Both the position numbers and the translations under genes were made by a program. The notes beneath the pieces were generated by a model. The model was not told the origin of the DNA, did no database searches, and was given only the letters and a program-made list of their open reading frames with translations. Source: Magnolia sinica (lineage: Eukaryota > Streptophyta > Magnoliopsida > Magnoliales > Magnoliaceae). Taken from it: a stretch of 64,000 nucleotides of DNA. Shown here piece after piece: positions 10,640 through 22,400 of the stretch. The DNA is taken from positions 21,101,586 to 21,165,585 of the forward strand of contig NC_080589.1 of NCBI RefSeq assembly GCF_029962835.1, given 5' to 3'. Positions within the stretch are counted from its first letter, which is position 1; each line of letters starts with the position of its first letter.

Positions 10640-12790
10640 AATGATAGATCTGTCTTTGAGAGGAAGATTGCTGGACCATTCTTGCAAATCCCTATATGAA
10701 AAGCAATAGAGGGGCAGAGTTATTGAGTTAGAGACATTCTGAAAGCAACTTAGATTCCTCTCGCACCAGATAACTTAAAGAGAAGCCAACCCAGACAATC
10801 TCTACTGCAAGCTTGTGTCTTTGTTTAGGTCAGTGCAGTGCCAAGCATGGAGAAAGCTTATATGCACCTTGGCATCGCCCATTGAAGAAAAAATTCCATA
10901 GAGATGTTAGACCAAATGACCGTAGCATAAAGGCGGTGGAGGAATGGGTGAGAGATGGTTTTCGTGTCCTTGTGGCAAAGGGGCAAACATTAGGAAGGAT
11001 CATCCCATGCCTCTGCAAGTTGTCTATGGTTAGTGTTCTCCCTTTAGCAAGCAGCCAATACGACCTCTGGTGGATCTTTATAACTCGAGAACAAGGAAGG
11101 GAAGGACTAAATGTAATTTGAGGATGAGGCACTAAGAGGGTTGTAGAAGGTCTTGGTGGAGAATGTCCTATAGGGGGAAAGCGACTAGGAGAAACTGTCA
11201 TTTGTCTCAGGAGAGCTGAATCCATTGCAGGAGGTGGAGGAGAACAAGTAAGGCTTTATATTCTGAGTCAAGGAGATTTCTCATGCAAACTCTTGTTCCA
11301 ACAGGAGAGAAAAGATCATCCACAGAAGAGGAGAGGTTGGCCAAATTGGTAAAGGTAGTAGCAAGGGGCCTATCTAAGATCCAATTGTCCAACTAGAACT
11401 CGATCCTTCTGCCATTTCCCAAGTTGAAAGAAACCCCCTCAAGGAAGGACTCCTTAACACTAGAAATGGCTCTCGAGATGCTGGAAACCCTATAGAGGGT
11501 AGAGAGTTTAGTAAACCAACTACATTTCTCAATACCGTATTTAGTTGTTATAGCTTCCCTCCACCTACTTCCCTCTGATCCAAAGTGCCACAACCATTTC
11601 CCTAGCAAGTCGGAATTGATGTCTGAAAAGACTCTAATTCCAGCCTCTCCCGCAATATAAGGTTCACACACCTTGGACCAACTAAGGAGATGAAATTTGT
11701 GGTGAGGGGAACTACCATTCCAAAGAAAGTCTCTTCAAATCTTCTCTATCTTGTGGATAATGGATTTAAGGTAATGAATCTTCTCTATCTTGAGAATAAT
11801 GATTTTAGGGCAATGAATCTTCTCTATCTTGATAAGAGTAAGGCGACCCCCCAGGGAGAGGTATCGTCTCTTCCAGGGGACAAGCTTCCTTTCCAGTCTT
11901 TCAATAACAACATCCCAAAGGTGTTTGGCAGGCTTGCCTAATGCAAAGGGGAAGGCCTAAGTATTTAGACCAGCAAAGATAGTTGTACGGGAAGAAAGAG
12001 AATCATAAAAATGTTAATGCCTTGCATTTCAATCTTACAAACTTTTATCTTGAGCTTAGAAATGGCTTCAAAACATTTAATGATCATCCTCAAAACTCTT
12101 AATAGCAAACTTAGAGGCTTCACATAATAACAACGTATTGTTTGCGAATTGAATGTGGAAAATTGAGGGGTGGAGTTGGCCACGTTGAAGCCTTTGAAAT
12201 AGCTACCCAAGACCCCTTCGTATAGCATACGGTTAAGGCCATCAGCCAATATGACAAAGAAAAAGGGGGGAGAGGGGATCCCTCTGCCTAAGGCCTCTTG
12301 TTAGCGAAAAGAAGCCTTTAGGGGAGCCATTAATCAAAATAGAGAGCGGCAAATGAAAGGCAAACTTTGATCCATCTACTCCATTTCTGGCCAAAACCAA
12401 ATCTATCTAACATATATTGAAGGTAATTCTAATCCACATGGTTGAAGGCCTTTTTGATGTCCAGTTTGCATACTATACCCTCCTCACTAGACATGTAATG
12501 GAAATCGATGCATTCATGATCTAACAGAGCACAATCTAGGATTTGCCTATTAGGGAGAAAAGCTCCTTGGGCATCAAATATAATAGAGGATAAAACAGGA
12601 CGTCGCTTGGAGGCTAGGAGTTTAGCCAAAATTTTGTAAGGGGCACCCAGAAGGCAAGTGGCATGGAAATTCCTGAGATCAGAGACCTCTTCAATTTTAG
12701 GAATGAGGGTTATAAAGGAGGCTCTCATAGCGCATGCCAAACATACCTAAGAGAGTGGAATTCAGAGATGAAGGAAATTAAATCCTCTTT
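10640..12790 (-). pseudogene. L1-type LINE ORF2 relic (RT to C-terminal zinc-finger region)
   Basis: Reads on the - strand as a decayed plant L1 ORF2. Around 12740-12429 is the start of the RT, with FITLIPKIEEVSDLRNF, YKILAKLL, GAFLPNRQILDCALL and VCKLDIKKAFNHVD. Around 11671-11393 is the post-RT region with LLGKWLWHFG and FNLGNGRRIEF, continuing into NWILDRPLA (11390). Near 11040-10880 is the zf-RVT-like end with LTIDNLQRHGMILPNVCP. The palm core with the catalytic aspartates is not recognisable. Many stops and frameshifts; dead copy, antisense to NPL4. Confidence 0.75.
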
Positions 12791-13383
12791 AATTAATCCT
12801 CCAAAATAAATAAATAAAAAGCCTCTTTAATTTAGTTCCAAAAATGTTGAAAAAAGACTAGGGGAAAGCCGCCTAGACTTGGAGATTTGTCACTGTTGAG
12901 CAAGAATAATGCCAATTTAATTTCTTTTAACCTATTCCTTTAAAGATTTTGCTTAGCGAGAATACCAATAATTGATGATATGTTTTTTTACCTATTCCCT
13001 TTAAGAAAGGTCCTTGGCAAACGCATGGTTTAGTGTTTCTCCATGGACCATGGTCACTTGATAATTGGAAGGTCGTGGGTATGGCATCGAAAAGCAATTT
13101 CTGGTGAGAAAAGAGCTCCCTGTAAATTTGTGAAAAATAGAAGAAAAATCACTATTAACCCGATGCCTGAGGAGATCTGGTCATCCTTGAGGCCTTTAGA
13201 AGAAGACAGACAAGAAGCTGCGAAAGGACATGAGGAAGCGATGTCTAAAAGTACTGAAGAAGAGGTTCCTAATGCTGTGGAAAGAGCAACACATGCTCGA
13301 TGGAGGCAACACATGCCTGAGGCTGAGGGGATGCAACACATGCTTTAAACTTGAGAAGGGGAAAAACTTCTATTAAAATGCCC
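12791..13383. other. Unannotated intron sequence
   Basis: No recognised gene. A + strand open stretch at 13043-13348 has no family resemblance and is probably chance. Confidence 0.3.
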
Positions 13384-13490
13384 ATGGCCCTTGAAAGAGT
13401 GGAATGGTGTAACATGATTCATGTAGCTGACCCCAATTAGTTGGGATAAGGCTTGGATAATGATGATGAAGATAATGATGATTCAAATAA
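13384..13490 (+). mobile_element. RTE-type LINE, 3'-terminal fragment
   Basis: 'gaaagagtggaatggtgtaa', 'gattcatgtagctgacccca' and 'gttgggataaggcttggata' are followed by (ATGATG)n. It is the same 3' terminus as at 45300-45411, in the same orientation. Only ~100 bp survive. Confidence 0.65.
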
Positions 13491-14099
13491 CCATGGTTTA
13501 CCTTCATAAAGGACTCGGTGCAGCATACATACTTTTTTCAAAGCAAAAGAAGCCTTAATATAGTCCAAACCACTCATTTTTTCTAATCTAGACCATCTAT
13601 TTTACTAAAATATTAAAATAACTAAAATATCCCTGAATTTTAGCACTAATAGAAGGCTTTCTGTAAATTGTTATAACTCACTCAAAACTGCATTGGAATT
13701 GCATGATTTTAGGATTGTTGAAAGTTAACTACATAGGCTTTCAAGCAGGGTAAATTTGTGACAATCTTGATACGTGAAAGGTGGTCCACGAAAAAAGCGA
13801 CTAAATACTAAAGGAAAACTGGTTTAACAAATTAAATGACCGTTGATATAGTCCAAAATGCGCATCATGACCACGTTCTTTCATTACATCAGTTTAAACC
13901 CTAAAAAACGGTCCATATTTGTAATCTGGACAATTGTTTGGTCCAGTTGCTTGATCAGGAACCTTGGATGGATCTGATCTTCAATCAGCCAGCTTGTCAG
14001 CCTGGACTCATCATGATCTATCTGTTGTAGATCCTGGGTTGCTTTAGGTGGGATGTGTTTCTTCTATTATGGAAACCACAACAACCCATCATAGTTATT
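13491..14099. other. Unannotated intron sequence
   Basis: AT-rich, nothing recognised. Confidence 0.3.
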
Positions 14100-16180
14100 G
14101 GAGGATTAGACAACTTTTTCCCCCCCTTTCGAAGTGTCGATTAGACACATGGTTGATGAGGAAAAAAGCAATGAACTACCAATCAGGAGCTTGCTCTTGT
14201 AACAAAATGTTGCAGATGGGAAAACCAAGTATACAAGGCCTAACAAAACTAGCAAGGGGTGCCCTTCCTGCACAAGAACCCCTCTGGCAAAGTTGGAAGT
14301 ATCCGTGTGTACCTCATAGGGCTTGCGGTGGTCTGGTAAACTCAACACTGACTGCTCTATTACTGCCTTCGTCTTTGAATGCCTGTTGGCACTCATCTGT
14401 CCAGCCCCAACCTGTGTTCCTCAAACATTTTTGTAATGGTTGCCTCCCTCCCTGAGTAGGACTTGATGAACTGTCAATAGTTCATCAAGTCAAGGAATGA
14501 TCACAACTCTCCGTCACCTTTGTGGAAGGAACCCACTCTTGTATGGCCTTCACCTTTGCCTCATCCATTTCTTGTATGGCCTTCGCCTTTGCCTCGTCCA
14601 CCTTTATACTCTTATCCAACAAGTTTGTAAGGGTTACCTTCCTACTTGAGTGGACTTGATGAACCATCGATAATAGTTCACCAAGCGGAGAAATGATCAC
14701 AACTCTGTCACCTTCTTGGGAGGATCCCACTCTTGTGTGGGTGTTCAGCATTGTCTCATCCATCTACAGTGTGCCACCAGGCCCACCACCTATATCATGA
14801 CTGAAGAAGACAATATTTGTTTAGGTGGACGAGCATTTCTTCCTCTTCACGCACAGCTCATTCTCCTATAGGACCTAAAACGCTGTCTTCAAGTGCTTCA
14901 TGTGGTCCTCCATGGAGTGACTATAGACCACCATGTCATCCAGGTACATTACCATTAACTAATCAAGATAAGGATGGAATACCTTGTTCATCCATGTACA
15001 AAATGTTGTTGGGGCATTGGTGAGACCGAAGGGCATGATTAGAAACTCATGCAACTTGTACCTTGTCACGCATGTCATCTTCGTAGTAGTTCAAGCCGAG
15101 GAATGATTCCAATTCTATCACCTTTGTGGAAAGATCCCATTCTTGTATGGCTTCACCTTTGCCTTGTCCATCCACGGCATGCACTACTTGTCCCGCGACC
15201 TAAGAAGAGAATCTCTGTTTGGGCAAATGAACATTTCTCCCTCTTCACACAGCTCATTTTCTTTTAGCGCCTAAAACACAGTCTTCAAGTGCTCAATGTG
15301 GTCCTCCATGGAGTGATTATAGGCCACCATGTCATCTAAATAGACTACCATGAACTGATAAAGATAGGGATGGAATGGCATGGTCTTCAATGTACAAAAT
15401 GTTGTAGGAGCTTTGATGAGGCTAAATGGCATGACGAGGAACAAATAGGACACGTACCTCATTTCACACATCTTCTTCAATTCATCTCACTCGGCGATAT
15501 CTGCGTGATAGCATCCCTTTCAAAGGTCCAATTTGGAGTAGTGTGCTCCTTGTGGATGGTCAAATAGGACGGTGATCAACTAGATATGGTACTTGTTATC
15601 ATCAGCTTGTTGAGCACTTTGTAGTCGATGCATAGCCGTATGGATACATCATGCTTTATACAAAAAAGGACTAGTGCACCATAAGGGGCTTTGGAGTGTT
15701 GGATGTAGCCTGGGTCTAGTAACTCCTACCAGTTCCTAAGTTCTCCAACTCGGGTTAGGCCATCTAGTGAGGGCTTTTGTTGATGGCATAACCCCAGGGT
15801 CCAACTCAATCTTACGATCCACCTCTCTCCTCAGTGGTAGCTTCTTTAGTAGTCCAAGTGGCATGATGTCCTTATATTCTATGAGGATATTCTTGATCTC
15901 CTTGGGTACCACCCCTTAGTGCCTTCATCATCCTCTATCTCCATTATTGTTGCGAGATAAGCTGCTTCACCGTTATTCACCATCATGGGGAGTTGTAAGG
16001 CCAATAACACCTCAAGGGTAGTTTTAGCTCCTTGCACCATGGGAACCACGCATGGGAACTTTTCCTCCATGATGCATACAAAATTCATAAATGGAATGGG
16101 AATGGCCTTGAATTTTTTTTTTCCCCTTCGTCAAACAACCACTTTCTCTAAAAGCGAGCCTTCAGAGGATGGCGTATCAA
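14100..16180 (-). pseudogene. Ty3/gypsy pol relic with repeated RT segment
   Basis: On the - strand, about 15970-15750 carries the protease-to-RT linker region. About 15480-15271 is an RT piece with FLVMPFSLIKAPTTFCTL and VVYLDDMVAYNHSMEDHIEHL. About 15060-14870 is a second RT piece with the same YLDDM motif and SHSMEDHMKHL. About 14340-14250 is the start of RNase H with LSLPDHRKPYEVHTDTSNFA. The RT-linked segment occurs two to three times in tandem: 'aatgatcacaactct'-like phrases at 14498, 14691 and 15103, and 'gtggtcctccatggagtga' at 14910 and 15299. Stops and frameshifts throughout. It is antisense within the NPL4 intron. Confidence 0.7.
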
Positions 16181-16189
16181 TGTATATCA

Positions 16190-16415
16190 AGGTACTTTAA
16201 CACTCTAACACTCCCCTGCATGTGCGGGGTGGAATTCCGCACAGGAACATACTAGGCAAGGGTGGAGGAACACTCAACTCACACCTTGGTAGAGGGATAC
16301 TCAACTCACCATAAACGGCTTCCCATGGGAGAATATATTGCAGTGGCATATTTGCTACTTCCGGGATTCGAACACTTGACCTTTTGCTTTGATACCATGT
16401 CAAACAACCACTTTC
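16190..16415. repeat. Possible SINE-like or dispersed repeat
   Basis: 'tccgggattcgaacacttga' resembles a reverse-complemented tRNA B box and is followed by 'tttgataccatgtcaaacaa', a phrase common in plant dispersed repeats. No A box, tail or duplication was established. 'aaacaaccactttct' occurs at both 16131 and 16402. Confidence 0.25.
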
Positions 16416-16666
16416 TATATATTTCTGTATTCAATAATCTAAATCAGTGGTGTATATATTACAGACCGGTACAATGTATATGGACAATTGATAGTAGGAG
16501 CCCAACGATTTTGTGATTTTGAGAATCAATTAGAACTAATTAGCCCGTGATCCTGTGATTTTGAGAATCAATTAGAGCTAATTATCCCGTGATCCTGTGA
16601 TTTTGAGAATAGCATCCAAGTGAAATGACTACCACATAGCAAGTATAATAAATCCCACTTAGCTTA

Positions 16667-17359
16667 GGGGGTGTTTGGCGCATGGTATTGGGAAGGATTA
16701 GGTGGGACGGGATTCAAAAAATGTAATTATTACATATGAAAGGGATTGTCCCCTGTTACCATGGGATAAGCCTAATTCCATGCTATGTTTGTAATACCGT
16801 GGGATTCACTCTTTGGTTTGCTATACATTGAATAGATATACCCACCATCATTTGAAACTATTGAAAATAACACGTGTTATATCCAAACCGTTCATCTGTT
16901 TTGTAACCTCATTTTATGGCATGGGCCTAAAAATGAGGCAGATCCAAAACTTATGTGGCCCCAAAGAAGTTTTCAACAGTAGGTATTCAATCCCCGCTGC
17001 TTTCTGTGGTGGGGGTCCACTTGAGCTTTAGATCTACCTGATTTTTTGGCCCATGCTCCAAAATGATCTCTAAAAATGGGTGGACGGTGTGGATATAGCC
17101 CACACATCATGGTGGGACCTACACAACTTGCTAACATTGAGTGGAATTGGCACGGGACCAAATGCAATTCCATCTAATCTAATTCCAAGCTTTTCCATTC
17201 TTCTCAAACATTGAGTGGAATTGGCACGGGACCAAATGCAATTCCATCTAATCTAATTCCAAGCTTTTCCATTATTCTCAAACATTGAGTGGAATTGGCA
17301 CAGGACCAAATGCAATTCCATCCCACCTAATCCCATCTAATACCATGCGCCAAACACCC
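16667..17359. mobile_element. PIF/Harbinger-like MITE with TTA duplication (693 bp)
   Basis: The left end 'ggtgtttggcgcatggtatt' and the reverse-complemented right end 'gggtgtttggcgcatggtat' match, and similarity extends for about 45 bp ('ggattaggtggga' in both). TTA lies on both sides (16664-16666 and 17360-17362), fitting PIF/Harbinger. The interior contains a copy of the dispersed module (about 16865-17120) and a 74-bp tandem repeat near the right end. No transposase. Confidence 0.65.
17134..17345. repeat. 74-bp tandem repeat, 2.8 copies
   Basis: 'acattgagtggaattggcac' starts at 17134, 17208 and 17282, a period of 74 bp. The third unit runs into the right terminal repeat of the MITE, so the subterminal zone has been amplified. 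Confidence 0.85.
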
Positions 17360-17543
17360 TTAAGAGATCTATGAGATCAAGCTAGCCAGATTTTTCATGG
17401 CCATAGGGACTCTACCAATTTCATGGGCCATTAGCATTCACAGATGCAACTTTGATGAGTCTTTCAGCTATTTTGCTTTGGTTATAATTGTTCGTAGCCA
17501 GGTTCAAGCTCCTCACAATCCCCATTCCCCTCTTGTATTATGT

Positions 17544-17935
17544 AAGGGTGTCAACAGGTCAGGCCAGTGCATCAAGTATTCGGTCTTGGCCCATCATGGT
17601 CGGGTTAGGGCCTAGACTCCAACACTAGGTGGACCCATGTGAACTACAAAAAAAAGTTCAGGCCTGATTAGTAGTTGGGTATGCTTCAGTCATGGTTTAT
17701 CCGTTGGATCTGGTTGGGCTGGGTCAGGTCCAGTCCATGATAATAGTAATGTAGTTTTATGTGAATTATTTCATTTCATTAATGTACATATAGAAGTTGC
17801 ATATCAGGTGAGATTAGGACCTAGAAAACTTGGCTGGTCTTGAACTTGGGCCCTGGCCTTGCACTAGTGGATCGGACCATGGCTCGAGCTTGGCTTTAGG
17901 CTTTCTCTAATCCTGCCTCAGCCGTCCACACCCTT
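17544..17935. mobile_element. MITE-like repeat with AAGGGTGT termini
   Basis: The left end 'aagggtgtcaacaggtcagg' resembles the reverse-complemented right end 'aagggtgtggacggctgagg'. About 390 bp, internally rich in 'gggtcaggtcc' phrases. No clear target duplication and no coding. Confidence 0.4.
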
Positions 17936-19250
17936 AGTGTTTTTGTATTTGTTCTCCTAGTCCATCTCAAAACTTATTTCAGAGAAAACAACTGACCATA
18001 ATGACATTGCTGGTAGTAGGTTTTAGTGTCTAGTGTCTGCCAAGCGTCTGGAAAGAGTTGTCTCCATATGCAATCTGTAATTCTGTTCTATTGTATGAAT
18101 ATGCTGAACTACCAATTTTCTTTTGTTTAAGTTACCCACTTTCCTAATCTTCTGTCAGAACTTCTACTTGGTCCTTGCTTATGGTCATTTGCTGATTTTC
18201 CTGTAGGAATTGTCATTAGACAGAACTATTCAAAAAGAAAAAAAGAGTCATTAGATAGAGAATAAAATCCATAGTACTGAGTTGTTAGTTCGAGGGTGGC
18301 GTTTATTTTATCTTTTTAGTATTATGCCTGCATGGTTTTGGTTGATGCTTGAGACCACGCCTTTACCTTCTTTTCTTCTTTTGTTAAATTTCTCATTCTC
18401 ACGAATTTATGTTGATAATTCTGGTTGGTATCTTATTTGATTGTATTAATGAAACCCGTAATCGTTTGTCGGGTTAATGCCTTGCATGGAATTTGTTGAC
18501 GGAAATATCTATGGATTCTTTTATTTGAGCTGTATGTTGACCATATCATGTTAGATTCTGCCATTTCAGTTTCGACAATCTGTTAGTATGTCATAGAAAG
18601 TACTAGGAGGAATTATTGGGTCCATAACTCTAGATGCATCAGGACATGAATAGGTTCCTGATGCATCTGGCCTGTGCAAGGGCGTTGGTGATCCAGACAT
18701 TGATATGATGGGCCCCTCCATGGTTTGGGGATGCCCCAAATATCTTCCAGATATTGTTGGTCGCCAGCCAATTTGTCCTTTTCTTCTGGGTTGTTGCTAT
18801 ACTTTTTCTTTTACTGTCTATTTGTAGGCAGGTGATTGTAGAGTTAGGATCTTCCAACCTAGGAGATTTTTGGGCCATTCTCTATCTGTGGTGGGACCTG
18901 TTGGATCAGCAGTTTTCAAATCACTGAACCACGGGCCCTGCTTGTATGGACTAACACATCAGGACCTTATAATTCTCAAATTTATAATTCCTCATCAGCT
19001 AGAACATTGGGATAAAGATCCGATAATTGTCTCTCTAGCCATTGTGCTTTTTTCACGTTTAAATTGTTAATGGCATGGTGTTTCAACAATTCCAGTTTCT
19101 TAAATTTCCTTCTACTTGCACACTTTTTTTTTTCCTTCTAAAAATAAAAAAAGCTGAACATTGTAATGCTGTTCTTCCATGTCTTGTTCAGTTCTGTCAA
19201 TTAACCAAACCCATGCTGCTGCTTACATGAACACTCTGGTGATGATGCAG

Positions 19251-19505
19251 GGCCCACTTTCATCAACTTTCCCTATTGAGAACAGGATGACTTCAGTTTC
19301 GATGAGGGCGCTGAAAAACCACCTGGACCGGACAAAGCACCTCCCGTTTGTAAAGCGCATATCTGATTTTCACCTGCTACTTTTGCTCGCAAGGTTTTTA
19401 GATGTCAATGCAGATGTGCCCGCGTTGGCAGAGTGTGTGCAAACGCAAAGCCCTGTCCCAGAAGGTTATCAGCTCTTGATTGAATCCCTGGCCAGTGCAT
19501 CCTGA
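19251..19505 (+). CDS. NPL4: NPL4-like protein, exon 2 (residues 338-421 and stop)
   Basis: Completes the NPL4-like protein. It begins directly after the acceptor 'gatgatgcag' with GPLSSTFPIENRMTSVSM, continues with RALKNHLDRTKHLPFVKRIS and DFHLLLLLARFLDV, and ends LLIESLASAS before TGA at 19503. It is in phase with exon 1. This C-terminal block is strongly conserved in plant NPL4 proteins. An upstream ATG at 19179 lies in intron and is not used. No stop, frameshift or missing segment, so the gene looks functional despite its long intron. Confidence 0.93.
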   Translation, partial: GPLSSTFPIENRMTSVSMRALKNHLDRTKHLPFVKRISDFHLLLLLARFLDVNADVPALAECVQTQSPVPEGYQLLIESLASAS

Positions 19506-19897
19506 GATCATAGCCTTCATGCCCCCTTTTTGGAGAACCAATGCGATTTCTCGTGTGGGTCAAAATTGAAGAACTCAGGACATGACCGACATGATCGGTC
19601 ATCATGAGTCGAGATCTTCATCGCCTTTTGCCACCATACATGACATTGGATTGGCAACATTTGGTGGCGAGTGATTCCCGTAGGAGTCCGTTTGGATATT
19701 AGAATATTGGGTTTATTTAAAAATGTGTAGTGTTTATACAAAAATGCAGTATGGTGTGAGGGATTAAAAACATTGAATGGATTCTATGATTTGGGTTCCT
19801 CAGCCATTGTAGAATCTTGCAAATGCCCTTCCCCTAGTTTCACGCTGCTGTCATATGGGTTCATATGGATAATTTATCATTCCTTTCTGAATGTTGT
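19506..19897 (+). other. NPL4 3' UTR and downstream flank
   Basis: No further coding. AT-rich with no textbook AATAAA close to the stop that I can single out; the polyadenylation site is not determined. Confidence 0.4.
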
Positions 19898-20116
19898 GGG
19901 TTGGGTTTGGACTGTTTGAATTTGTGCATTGTTAAGTTAGTCTTGCAATGTATCATGTGATGCTGGATCTGAAGAAAGTCACTAACCCAACATTGATGTA
20001 GGTGGTGGGTTGTGTTTGGACTGTTTGAATTTGTGCATTGTTAAGTTAGTCTTGCAATGTATCATGTGATGCTGGATCTGAAGAAAGTCACTAACCCAAC
20101 ATTGATGTAGGTGGTG
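19898..20116. repeat. 109-bp tandem duplication downstream of NPL4
   Basis: The segment beginning 'gggttgggtttggactgttt' at 19898 is repeated from 20007 with only one or two changes, through 'cattgatgtaggtggtg'. The near-identity points to a recent local duplication in or near the NPL4 3' UTR. Confidence 0.9.
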
Positions 20117-20611
20117 CCTGCATATCTGTAATCTAAGCCGTTCATCCTGTGGGACTGTCATTGGATGGACCATGCTGCAATATCTGCACCTAAAGCTTTG
20201 AATTACTTTTTACAGAACACAACTCATTTTTAACAAAATGAAAATGATTCCTGAGGTTGTCGAGTGGGATTTCACCACCTATGGATACTCAACCCTTGAC
20301 CGGGTGTTGAAACTCCTGAGAGTCTACCACCCGAGCAAGAGTAAGGATCCACAGGGAACACACCTTGGTAAAGGGTCTGAAGGTGGACCTACAGTGTTGT
20401 TAGGGTGATCAATGGGCCAGGTTCGGTTTGGGTGCATGTCCTAGTTCAATTGGGTTTCTTGTCCTTTTGGTCTGGTTTAAGTTTTTAAAGACCTAAACCC
20501 AAAACCAATTGGGATTAGGTGAAAGGCCTGTATGGGTGGGCCTATAGAATCTGATGATATCTACACAATTTCACAGAATCAAAGATGGAATGTCCTTGTC
20601 CAGTGATCCTG
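20117..20611. other. Intergenic spacer
   Basis: No gene seen. 'tgttgaaactcctgagagtc' and the following phrases resemble dispersed low-copy repeats but have no defined ends. Confidence 0.3.
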
Positions 20612-20832
20612 TAGAGCTGTACACGAACCGAGTTAGCTTGGTTAACTCGCTCAACTCGACTTGAAAAAGACTCAGCTCGGAACTTGACTTGGTTCAAATC
20701 GATTGATCAGATTCACTTAATATAAATATTACACACACACACACTAGAACCTAAACTCAAACTTAGCTTGTAGGTTTGAGGCCAGGCTGAGCTGTCCCAA
20801 GCTCGACTCGGTTTAGCTCTTGCACAGCTCTA
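20612..20832. mobile_element. Small MITE with TAGAGCTGT termini (221 bp)
   Basis: The left terminus 'tagagctgtacacgaaccga' is mirrored by the right terminus, which reverse-complemented is 'tagagctgtgcaagagctaa', with 'ccgagt' in both arms. Short size, inverted ends and absence of coding fit a hAT-type MITE. The flanks share only 'tgatcc', so the duplication is imperfect. A short (CA)n lies inside. Confidence 0.5.
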
Positions 20833-21074
20833 GTTGATCCACCTCACTACTATGGGAGCGTAAGGAGCTAATCACCCCCCTTCTTTTTTGGGTTGGCTTG
20901 TTAGTACACAACACTGTCAGTACACACTCCACTGTTTGATTTAAAGGATGGCCATCGATACTATCAAAGGTTTAGATCATTTTCGAGTGAGCCTAATGGA
21001 CAATCTAATAATTTATAGTTATTCTCAAACAGAGGCAATCAGGAAGAGTTGTTAAAATGTCTTATCCTTGTTGG

Positions 21075-21182
21075 GTGGCCTCTACTCATGGCTTGGTGGT
21101 AGACCGTGTGCGTTTCAACACTGAGGTCATGGGTTCAGGTACTCATGCGGTGTGTGTTGGTGTGAGTGTGTGTAAAAAAAAA
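21075..21182 (+). mobile_element. tRNA-derived SINE (Au-like)
   Basis: 'catggcttggtggtagaccg' fits a Pol III A box. About 40 bp later 'catgggttcaggtactcatg' fits a B box. It ends with 'gtgtgtgttggtgtgagtgt' and an A run (21175-21183). Spacing and tail are those of a short plant SINE. No flanking duplication determined. Confidence 0.55.
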
Positions 21183-21743
21183 AGGTCCAATCCTTAGCGT
21201 ATCCAATCCTTATTTTCTTTTGATGAGTGGGCCACATAGGCCCATATCCAACATCAAGTACTTGTCTGGGACCATAGTTTGGAGTTGGTTTGTGGATATA
21301 TTGGATTGTGGGCACATGTGCCCTTTGACACGTGCATGGTGCCTCACAGACGACTGGGAGGTTAGAATAGGTTCGGCATTGCATTTCGTAAAAATGGGAC
21401 CCGCAGCTAAGTAAATCCGAAACGTCGATACCATGTGACCCATCTTGGATGTCCCATGCCCAAAAAAAAAAAAAAAATCCCCTTGAGACCAGAAGATTGC
21501 TGCTATGGAATATTTGGCGTTTTAGTTTTGGAGTGGAAGATTTTTTTATTTTTTTTTAATATATATATCAGGGATATTTTCAGCGTATAAGCAATTCTCA
21601 GTGGGCCCCATAATTTCAACGGTTTGGATCAGTGAACGCAGGACCCTGCCCCAGGGATACCGTAAGATCTCTCAGGCCCGCGCATTGTATAATTATTTAT
21701 TATCCAAAAGGCCGAGAGAGGCATAGCATTCCATGTATGAGCA

Positions 21744-22400
21744 GGGGCGCACACCAGTGATGTGGGCCCAGTGATGTGTTATGGGAATCCAAACCGTCAA
21801 TCAGATGTATAACCTCCAAAAACAGCCCATGTCTCAAAAACTAGCATGGTCTAAAACTCAGGAAGGCCATAGCACATGGAATATGTTGATAGGGAATGTC
21901 CACCATTGATTAGGGTGGGTCCCAACGTGTTGTATATATAGAATCCAGTCCGTTCATACCTTTCATCTATGCCAAATGAATGGTGAGGCCAAAAATCATG
22001 ATGTTTTACTATTCAGGTGTGCTTCGTGAAAATTAAGGGTGAACATTCCCTCCCAGCTTGTTTCCTTTCTTGTGGTCCAATTCAGTTTTGGATTGGGATG
22101 ATTATTGGGCCTCAGTTATTTTTTAAGGTGATGCATCTAATGGACTGGTTGGATGATGTGAATACATCACATGGGCCCTATATCTCGCCATTCCTCACAA
22201 TTGCTGATTTTCAAAGGAATTTATTTATTTTTTTTTTTAAAAAGGATTTTCCTGTGGTGCGGTCCACTGGAGACTTTGATCTCCTTCATTTTTAGCTCAT
22301 GCCGTAAAATAATTCTAAAAATTGGATGAACAGTGGATAAAAAAATACACATAGAGGGTCACATAGCACTGTCCAATATATTAAAGGCCCATAGATACTC
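21744..22400. repeat. Dispersed module copy, paralogue of 43138-43618
   Basis: Starts 'ggggcgcacaccagtgatgt' and shares order and wording with 43138-43618: 'accgtcaatcagatgtataa', 'aatccagtccgttcatacct' and 'ggatgatgtgaatacatcac'. The left end matches the paralogue's terminal repeat; the right end does not and is replaced by another module fragment (22240-22370). Confidence 0.5.

Larger units (their letters stand above)
4317..19250 (+). other. 14.9-kb phase-0 intron of NPL4, packed with transposons
   Basis: Bounded by a 'gtgaga' donor at 4317 and a 'gatgatgcag' acceptor ending at 19250. Joining the two exons restores continuous NPL4 similarity (...KILDHQ|GPLSSTF...). Inside are a caulimovirid RT relic, a hAT-like element with TSD, L1, RTE and Ty3/gypsy fragments, and several MITEs, listed separately. 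About 17940-19240 looks mostly non-repetitive and may be original intron sequence. Confidence 0.85.

Noticed and set aside
16370-16400. Possible tRNA gene from the B-box-like 'gggattcgaacacttga'
   Set aside because: No cloverleaf, A box or acceptor stem could be fitted.
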